A stretch of DNA of 64,000 nt from Acidobacteriota bacterium. GTDB lineage: Bacteria; Acidobacteriota; Blastocatellia; Pyrinomonadales; Pyrinomonadaceae. The notes below the pieces were generated by a model. The model was not told where the DNA came from. It saw only the letters and a list, made by a program, of their open reading frames with translations, and searched no databases. Both the position numbers and the translations under genes were made by a program. The stretch is taken from contig QQUY01000003.1 of the NCBI GenBank assembly GCA_003385635.1, positions 186,001 through 250,000 on the forward strand. The letters run 5' to 3'. Positions within the stretch are counted from its first letter, which is position 1. Each line of letters begins with the position of its first letter. Below, one piece after another: positions 58,116-64,000 of this stretch.

Positions 58116-60878
58116 ATGCAGTTTCTTTTTTCTTTCTTCGATCTCCTGACCCGCGTCTGCTTATTGGCAGCTGCGGGTCTTCTTTTATCTACGGCTATCT
58201 TTGCTCAGACGCAGTATCCGGCGGAAATTCAAAAATGGCTTTCCCGATCTCAGCCCGATGACTTTGCCGGGAAGGTCTGGATCAGGATCAAGGTCGACTC
58301 GTCCGAGCCTTTGAGATATGCCGCAGTTGTCGATTGTGAAACGAATCCTTTCAAGCCTGCCCGTTGGGCGGTCGGCACGCTCTCCGCGGACGGCCTTTTC
58401 ACACTTCCCTGGCAGAAAGAACTCGACAACCACTGGCCAAAGCCTGTTGCATGGATCGAACCCGCGGATGGCGGCTGGCTGACCGAAGGCCGATTTACCG
58501 TCTGGGCCGAATTGCCAGTGTCGAAGCGAAACCAGTGGCATTGCGCCGTGAGCCTTAGGGCGCCGGGCAGGAGAAATTTTGTAGAAGCTGCGACAACGAT
58601 CGAGTTCGCCTCTGCACCAAGACCAGACGCCATCTTCAAAAGGGTTTCAGAATTCCCCGACGATCGAGGGACTGTCTCTTTCAGGATGCCCGTCAAAGGC
58701 GGCGTCGAAGGCCTTGTCTCTTTGAAGACCTTCAGCGAATGGGCAAAGGAAAGAAGGACACTCGTTGAACGGCTTGTAAAAGACCCGACCCGTCAACCGG
58801 AAGGCATAAAGATCAGGACCTGGGTCAGCTTTAAGAATTATCGGAAAGGCGGCGGGGCGGCGCGCCCCGAGATCGCCGAACTTGATTTCCGCAACCTTCA
58901 CGACCTTGGGCTGAACGGCATCGGACCCACAGTATTGAGCGACGATCTGTTCGGCTTACTGGCGGAGAAGTACGGAATGCGCGGAACGATGCTGAAAGCC
59001 TGGGCGACGGGAATGGGCGGCTTCATACGTCGCGGAAGGGGCAAGTATGACTACAGGCCCGGGGAGACCGCCGAGGATCGCTGGGAAAGGGTGTTTGAGG
59101 ATTATTATTCCCGCCGCGCGGAGAAGATGAGGAAGGATGAGCCGAATCTCTACCGCCTGACCGACCACGTGATACTGGGTGACGAGATCACTGGCGCGGT
59201 CCGTCCTGACCGGCTGGCGAATGATCCGGACATACTCGGTCTCTACAGAAGGTGGCTTGAGCGGAACGGGATCACTGCTTCCGAATTAGGTTATTCCCGC
59301 TGGGACCAGGTTATGCCGGCACACGAACGCGAGAAGCTCGCTGAGGGTGATCTCAGGTACTCGAAGAACTTCTATTACACGCGGAGATTCATCAACCACT
59401 ACACCGAAGCCTACTATCGCAGCGCCACCAAAGCCGTGGAAAGACACTTCCCGCAGGCCGACCTAATCGCAGTGAACTATCAGGCCGGGCCGATGCAGTT
59501 CGGTTTCATTGGCTCGGACAACAATCTCGACAGGGGCCAGCTCGATATTTTCGAGCTCGGCAGGAACCGCGCTTTCAAAGGCGCGATGACCGAGGACTGG
59601 GTAAAAGGCTGGGACCTCGGTATCGGACGCGAGATGTTCGGTGCGGGTGTTATCAGGGCCTCGGCGCGGAAACACGATCTGCCCCTCGCGGGTTATCTGG
59701 TGGGAGGCGAGGCGATCCGGGCCGAGATGATCGGTTACGTTTCTCAGGGGATCAAAGAGATCAACATGTATCAGTACGGGCCGATCACAAACAAAGGCCC
59801 GGCGTGGGCGGATCGGCCGGAATCGCTGCGCCAGACAGCAGACGCGATAGCGATCATCGGAAAGTTCGACAAAGAGATCGCTGCCGGGAGACTAAAGAAG
59901 CCGCGCGCTGCGATGCTTGTATCGACGGCGTACGACATTATGCAGACCGGGGGCACGCACCTGATCCCCGAACGCCAGGACCTGTTCGTCGCCCTCGCGC
60001 ATTCGCAGATACCCGTCGACCTGATCTCCGAGCAGGAGATACTCGAAGAGAATATTCTACGAGATTACTCGATTTTGTATGTGGTCGATCCGCAATCTCC
60101 CGATGAAGTTCAGGAGGAGATCGCCAAATGGGTGCGAGCTGGCGGATGGCTTTGGGCGTCGGCTGGCGCACTGATGTATGACGAATTCGGCCGGCCCTCC
60201 AAACGTATGGAGGAAGTGTTTGGCGTCAGCAATCTGAAAGTTGTGGAACAACCTGAGGGGATCAAGCCCGCAGCCCCACCGTGGACGGCCAAAGTGAACC
60301 GTTTCGATCTTAAAGAGGTCGACAAGCTCCAACTCGAGGGCGGCATCTTTGAACATCCCGTTCTTCTGGACGTCAGAGGCGTGAAACTTGTCTCCTCCAG
60401 GAGCCGGGCGAAGGTGATCGGGAGGTACACCGACGGAACGCCGGGCGCTTTCGAAAACGATTTCGGAAAAGGCAAGGGAATACTGATCGGGGCCCTTGTC
60501 GGAAATGCTTACCTAAACGCAAATTATCCCGGGAACCCGGACGGGAATGACGAGCTGGGAGAGAACTGGAGATCAGGGCTCGGTTCTGAAACTGCGAACG
60601 CAGCAGTGGTGCCCGCGGAGGCGCTCGGCGGCAGATTTTTTCGTCTATCGGTAAACGGAGTGTATGCGACCTTGATGGAATCCGGAGGCAACACGATCAT
60701 TTTCCTGAACAATGCCTCGGGCCGTCCCGTACCTGAGATCACTGTCTCAATGGGATTCGGCATAAAACGTGGAACCGTCGAATCCGCCCGCGGTTCCGGA
60801 GTTACGTATCGCGGCCCGGACAGTTTCAGCATTCCGCTCGACAACGCCGACATATTGCTGATCCGCCGTGACCAGTAG
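58116..60878 (+). CDS. Large exported glycosidase-like protein
   Basis: The 920-residue protein has a signal peptide (to about residue 30), a beta-rich N-terminal part, a TIM-barrel-like middle (about 240-570; EDWVKGWDLGIGREMF with acidic candidates), and a GATase-like part (about 590-720; ILYVVDPQSPDEVQEEIAKWVRAGGWLW) like the trimerisation domain of GH42 beta-galactosidases. It may be a distant GH42-like enzyme. No family is recognised with certainty. The ATG at 58116 follows a TTG six bases upstream. Confidence 0.6.
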   Translation: MQFLFSFFDLLTRVCLLAAAGLLLSTAIFAQTQYPAEIQKWLSRSQPDDFAGKVWIRIKVDSSEPLRYAAVVDCETNPFKPARWAVGTLSADGLFTLPWQKELDNHWPKPVAWIEPADGGWLTEGRFTVWAELPVSKRNQWHCAVSLRAPGRRNFVEAATTIEFASAPRPDAIFKRVSEFPDDRGTVSFRMPVKGGVEGLVSLKTFSEWAKERRTLVERLVKDPTRQPEGIKIRTWVSFKNYRKGGGAARPEIAELDFRNLHDLGLNGIGPTVLSDDLFGLLAEKYGMRGTMLKAWATGMGGFIRRGRGKYDYRPGETAEDRWERVFEDYYSRRAEKMRKDEPNLYRLTDHVILGDEITGAVRPDRLANDPDILGLYRRWLERNGITASELGYSRWDQVMPAHEREKLAEGDLRYSKNFYYTRRFINHYTEAYYRSATKAVERHFPQADLIAVNYQAGPMQFGFIGSDNNLDRGQLDIFELGRNRAFKGAMTEDWVKGWDLGIGREMFGAGVIRASARKHDLPLAGYLVGGEAIRAEMIGYVSQGIKEINMYQYGPITNKGPAWADRPESLRQTADAIAIIGKFDKEIAAGRLKKPRAAMLVSTAYDIMQTGGTHLIPERQDLFVALAHSQIPVDLISEQEILEENILRDYSILYVVDPQSPDEVQEEIAKWVRAGGWLWASAGALMYDEFGRPSKRMEEVFGVSNLKVVEQPEGIKPAAPPWTAKVNRFDLKEVDKLQLEGGIFEHPVLLDVRGVKLVSSRSRAKVIGRYTDGTPGAFENDFGKGKGILIGALVGNAYLNANYPGNPDGNDELGENWRSGLGSETANAAVVPAEALGGRFFRLSVNGVYATLMESGGNTIIFLNNASGRPVPEITVSMGFGIKRGTVESARGSGVTYRGPDSFSIPLDNADILLIRRDQ

Positions 60879-60972
60879 ACGAAAAGCACGGCCAATAGAG
60901 CGTTTGCCAGAAATACTGATAGATATTATCTTTTAGGCTCCTAATACAGTCTCCAAACCTGTTACCAACGAT

Positions 60973-62394
60973 ATGAACTCCAGCTTTTTCCGCAGGGTTT
61001 CGGTTCTTTTCTTCGTTCTGGCTTGCGTCGGGATGATCCTCGGTCAGGCCGAATCAAGACGTTCGTCGATCTCCGAAAGCAATATTCGTGCACATATGAA
61101 CTTCCTTGCCGGTGACGCTTTGAACGGCCGCGGCAGCGGGACCCGCGACGAATGGATAGCGGGCGAGTATTTTGCATCGATGATGATGCAGTTTGGTATC
61201 CGGCCAGCGGGCGATACCGACAGCTCCGGGAAAAGGTCGTATATTCAGACGATTGAACAGAAACGATTTTCCTTTGCGTCAGCCCCGACGTTGAGTTACC
61301 AGTCGCAGGGAAAGACAGTGATTCTGACCCACGGAAAGGAAATGATCCTGTTCGCGATCAATTCGGCGAATGTGAAAGGAAAACTAAAGGTGATCAAGCC
61401 GGGCACAACCCCTGGAGCAGGTGAAGCCTTGCTCGTTAGATACGACGGGTCCGATCCGCAGGCATTCAATCAGCAGATCAGCGGTTTCGGAGATAGCGGC
61501 GCGGCGGCCTTGATAATTGAAGAGAATGAGCAGTCGCGGGCCGCCTGGGACCGGTTCGGTAGCCGTGGGGTCTCGTTCACGGAATCGGCTGACAGCAGCA
61601 GCACAGCGCGGATCGTGATTTCGAAAGAAGCTGCAGAAGCTCTTTCCAAACTTCCCGAGGGCACCGAGATAACGATCGCCGGGACACTTGGCGAACCTGA
61701 GGTCCGGAAGACCTGGAACGCTGTGGGGATGATCGAGGGTTCGGACCCTTTACTTGGCTCCGAGGTGATTCTTTTGAGCGCACATATGGACCATCTTGGA
61801 GAGCGTCCGAATGCGCCGGGAGAAGACAAGATCTATAACGGCGCCGATGACGATGCGTCGGGCTGCGTGGCGGTTCTTGAATTGGCAAGGGTTGTAGCAG
61901 AAGGCCCGAAACCAAAACGGACGGTTTATTTTGCGTTCTTCGGCAGCGAAGAGCGAGGCGGTCTGGGTTCGAGGCATTTCGTAAGCAATCTGCGATTTCC
62001 GAAAGAGAAGTTCATTGCAAACCTGCAGTTCGAGATGATCGGGAGGGCGGATCCGGCGGTTGCTTCTGACGAACTGTGGCTTACAGGTTATACTCTCTCG
62101 AACCTTGGATCAGAGCTTGCGAAACGCGGTGCGAAGATCGTGAACGATCCGCATCCCGAACAGAATTTCTTCAGAAGATCTGACAACTATACTCTTGCAC
62201 GACAAGGCATAGTCGCACACACGGTCTCAAGCTACGGCCTGCATACGGATTATCATCAGCCAAGCGATGACATCTCGAACATAGACTTCGGGCATATGAC
62301 CAAGGCGGTCAATTCGATGATCAGCCCCGTCGTATGGCTTTTGAATTCAGATTTCAGGCCGACCTGGTATGAGGGGAAAGACCCTAGTCAGTGA
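60973..62394 (+). CDS. Exported M28-family zinc aminopeptidase
   Basis: The 473-residue protein has a signal peptide (to about residue 26) and an M28 catalytic domain with a PA-like insert. Zinc ligands appear in LSAHMDHLG (His), NGADDDASGC (Asp), GSEERGGLGS (Glu pair), EMIGR and GLHTDYHQPSDD (His). The typical M28 order is complete, so it should be active. Its TGA stop lies inside a GTGAGCG heptamer array that starts at 62391. Confidence 0.9.
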   Translation: MNSSFFRRVSVLFFVLACVGMILGQAESRRSSISESNIRAHMNFLAGDALNGRGSGTRDEWIAGEYFASMMMQFGIRPAGDTDSSGKRSYIQTIEQKRFSFASAPTLSYQSQGKTVILTHGKEMILFAINSANVKGKLKVIKPGTTPGAGEALLVRYDGSDPQAFNQQISGFGDSGAAALIIEENEQSRAAWDRFGSRGVSFTESADSSSTARIVISKEAAEALSKLPEGTEITIAGTLGEPEVRKTWNAVGMIEGSDPLLGSEVILLSAHMDHLGERPNAPGEDKIYNGADDDASGCVAVLELARVVAEGPKPKRTVYFAFFGSEERGGLGSRHFVSNLRFPKEKFIANLQFEMIGRADPAVASDELWLTGYTLSNLGSELAKRGAKIVNDPHPEQNFFRRSDNYTLARQGIVAHTVSSYGLHTDYHQPSDDISNIDFGHMTKAVNSMISPVVWLLNSDFRPTWYEGKDPSQ

Positions 62395-62411
62395 GCGGTG
62401 AGCGGCGAGCA
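62391..62411. repeat. (GTGAGCG)n array overlapping the M28 stop codon
   Basis: GTGAGCG-GTGAGCG-GCGAGCA (62391-62411). The same unit, in four copies, lies in frame within alaS at 42100-42127. Confidence 0.8.
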
Positions 62412-62546
62412 GCGCTTGCGCTGCGTTAACGTGCGAAGCACGGCTCGAAGCGTAAAACAAGATTCACCGTTTAGAGCAGCGCTTGCGCTGCAATAGACGT
62501 GCGAAGCACGGCTCGAAGCGTAGAAAAGCATTCTCCGTTTAGAGCA
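62407..62546. repeat. Tandem 67-bp repeat with palindromes
   Basis: Two copies of a 67/68-bp unit (62407-62473 and 62474-62541), starting GAGCAGCGCTTGCGCTGC and each containing a CGTGCGAAGCACG palindrome, are followed by a partial third start (GAGCAG). No gene is seen in 62395-62844. Confidence 0.8.
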
Positions 62547-62569
62547 GCTAATCGGCCTGCGGCCGAATT

Positions 62570-62640
62570 TCAAATTTCAGATGGCAGATTTCAGCTTTGA
62601 AATTTCAAATTTCGGATTTCAGATCTCAAACGCGCTTCAG
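62570..62640. repeat. AATTTCA-type heptamer tract
   Basis: AATTTCA-AATTTCA-GAT..., GATTTCAG and AATTTCAAATTTCGGATTTCAG repeat with variation about a 7-bp period. Downstream (about 62655-62765) CTTTGCGGAACTTCGCGCC faces GGCGCCAAGACGCAAAG in inverted orientation. Confidence 0.6.
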
Positions 62641-62844
62641 ACAACGATCGGGTTTCTTTGCGGAACTTCGCGCCTTAGCGAGCATCACCAACGTATTCAG
62701 TTCCAATTGCGAATAGAATGATCGGGCTTCAAACGACCTCTCGCGTAGGCGCCAAGACGCAAAGATCCGCTAGGCCAGAAAACATCAGGCATTTACCAAT
62801 GGTCAATGTGCAATGACCGTTGAACACGACCGAACACGATAAAA

Positions 62845-64000
62845 ATGACCAAGAACACAATACTTACTGCTCTCCTCGTTTTATTTCTTTCAGTCGCAAT
62901 GTTTCCGCAATCGGATGCGCCGATGCTGTTCCGTTCGCCGACGATGAACAAGACGCACATCACGTTCGTGTTCGCCGGCGATCTATGGAGGGTTCCGCGT
63001 TCGGGGGGTACGGCCGAAAGGCTCACTACCGCGGTTGGCCCAGAGGTTTCGCCTTACTATTCGCCCGATGGAAAGTGGATCGCGTTCCGCGCGGGATACG
63101 ACGGAAACCAGGACATTTTCGTGATGCCGGCTGACGGCGGATCGCCCAGAAGGGTCACGTATCACCCGAATTCAGAGACAGTTCTTGGCTGGACTAACGA
63201 CAGCCGTTCGATCGTGTTCGCGTCCGGGCGCACTTCGTCGCTTCCGGTTCCGATGATGTACACGATCTCCGTCTTAGGCGAGGGAATGCCGGAAGAGCTT
63301 CCGTTCCCGATGACAGGCGGCCAGGTCTCTTACTCGCCGGACGGTTCACAGATCGCTTATATGCCGCTCTTCCCCGCATTCAACCAGTGGAAGATGTACC
63401 GCGGCGGCCGAACTACCAAAGTATGGATCGGTAACATGTCCGATTCCGCCGTTGTTGAGATTCCGCGCCAGAATTCGAACGACTTTTCTCCGGTTTGGGT
63501 CGGCAACAAGATCTACTTCCTTTCGGACCGGAACGGGCGGAATGTAACGCTCTATTCGTACGACACGGGCTCCAAACGCGTGAACGAGGAGGTCCGCAAC
63601 AACGGGCTCGATCTCAAATCCCTTTCAGGTGGTCAGGACGGCCTGGTTTACGAGCAATTCGGGGGGATCTACACTTTCGATCCTTCCTCGGGGCGTTCGC
63701 AGAAAGTGAATATCACCGTCCGCGGGGACTTCCCCGAGGTAAGGCCGCGATACGAAAGGGTCGCAAATGCGATCCGAGCGGCGGCTATTTCGCCAAATGG
63801 AGCCCGCGCTGTGTTTGAGGCAAGAGGAGAGATCATTTCTCTTCCGGCTGAGAAAGGGAATGCGAGAAATCTTACGAATACGTCTGGCGTCGCAGACCGC
63901 GACCCGGCCTGGTCGCCGGACGGTAAATGGATCGCATATTTTTCTGACGAATCAGGCGAGTACGCGCTTCATCTTCGCGACCAAAGCGGAATGGGCGAAG
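62845..64000 (+). CDS. Tricorn-like protease, N-terminal part (truncated by window end)
   Basis: At least 385 codons are open to the window edge. A signal peptide (ILTALLVLFLSVAMF) is followed by WD40/TolB-like beta-propeller blades with the repeated YSPDGKWIAF, YSPDGSQIAY and WSPDGKWIAY pattern. The opening LFRSPTMNKTHITFVFAGDLWRVPRSGG is typical of tricorn protease homologues, in which a PDZ and S41 protease domain would follow beyond this window. It would process peptides outside the cytoplasm. Confidence 0.85.
   Translation, partial: MTKNTILTALLVLFLSVAMFPQSDAPMLFRSPTMNKTHITFVFAGDLWRVPRSGGTAERLTTAVGPEVSPYYSPDGKWIAFRAGYDGNQDIFVMPADGGSPRRVTYHPNSETVLGWTNDSRSIVFASGRTSSLPVPMMYTISVLGEGMPEELPFPMTGGQVSYSPDGSQIAYMPLFPAFNQWKMYRGGRTTKVWIGNMSDSAVVEIPRQNSNDFSPVWVGNKIYFLSDRNGRNVTLYSYDTGSKRVNEEVRNNGLDLKSLSGGQDGLVYEQFGGIYTFDPSSGRSQKVNITVRGDFPEVRPRYERVANAIRAAAISPNGARAVFEARGEIISLPAEKGNARNLTNTSGVADRDPAWSPDGKWIAYFSDESGEYALHLRDQSGMGE

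Overview
The window looks like chromosomal DNA from an Acidobacteriota bacterium, most likely class Blastocatellia (Pyrinomonas-like). This is inferred from overall gene style, moderate GC, strong AGGAG ribosome sites, a CarD-type regulator, many secreted peptidases, and IS200-like REP transposases with palindromic arrays. No rRNA gene or other taxonomic anchor is present, so the assignment is tentative. About 56 protein genes and one tRNA are supported. Most are housekeeping or general metabolism.

Layout. 0.4-13.5 kb (+): small membrane proteins, VanZ-like protein, SPFH protein with zinc ribbons, Trm112-like protein, GT9 glycosyltransferase, two tandem SLC13 permeases, Nfu, a coiled-coil/GAF-like/acidic protein and a Slt-type lytic transglycosylase. 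13.5-18.9 kb: Ppx/GppA phosphatase (-), then CBS protein, SixA, a PhoB/PhoR-type pair and CarD (+). 18.9-26.8 kb: queF, the yacG-small membrane protein-MFS operon, an LEA-like membrane protein, an M50 protease, HU, an alpha/beta hydrolase and a zinc peptidase. 26.9-36.6 kb: accessory region with two nearly identical REP-associated transposases (RAYTs), five REP-like palindrome arrays, an M14 peptidase-recN-asparaginase operon, a TonB-like protein, a methyltransferase and tRNA-Met. 36.7-51 kb: CPA2 antiporter, aldehyde dehydrogenase, a four-helix-bundle (IVP) gene, alaS/recX, truB, hydrolases and a large TPR-sigma54 activator. 51.6-64 kb (+): GH63-like glucosidase, clpS-clpA, secreted proteins, an M28 peptidase and the start of a tricorn-like protease.

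The most unusual structure is not a gene. The intergenic space is full of short tandem repeats, mostly with a 7-bp period and each with a different unit (GTACTGA, GACTGAG, AGACAGG, TTTGAAC, GAGATAA, GTGAGCG and others). They recall the heptanucleotide STRR repeats of cyanobacteria. Many occur as facing inverted pairs that could form long hairpins. Strikingly many begin at or within the stop codon of the upstream gene (alaS, clpA, the M28 peptidase, three hydrolase or DUF1287 genes and a hypothetical gene). One array, together with a palindromic repeat, lies in frame inside alaS as about 30 extra residues. A second pair flanks the IVP gene in inverted orientation. These arrays and the RAYT/REP system are the best candidates for a poorly described biological system here.
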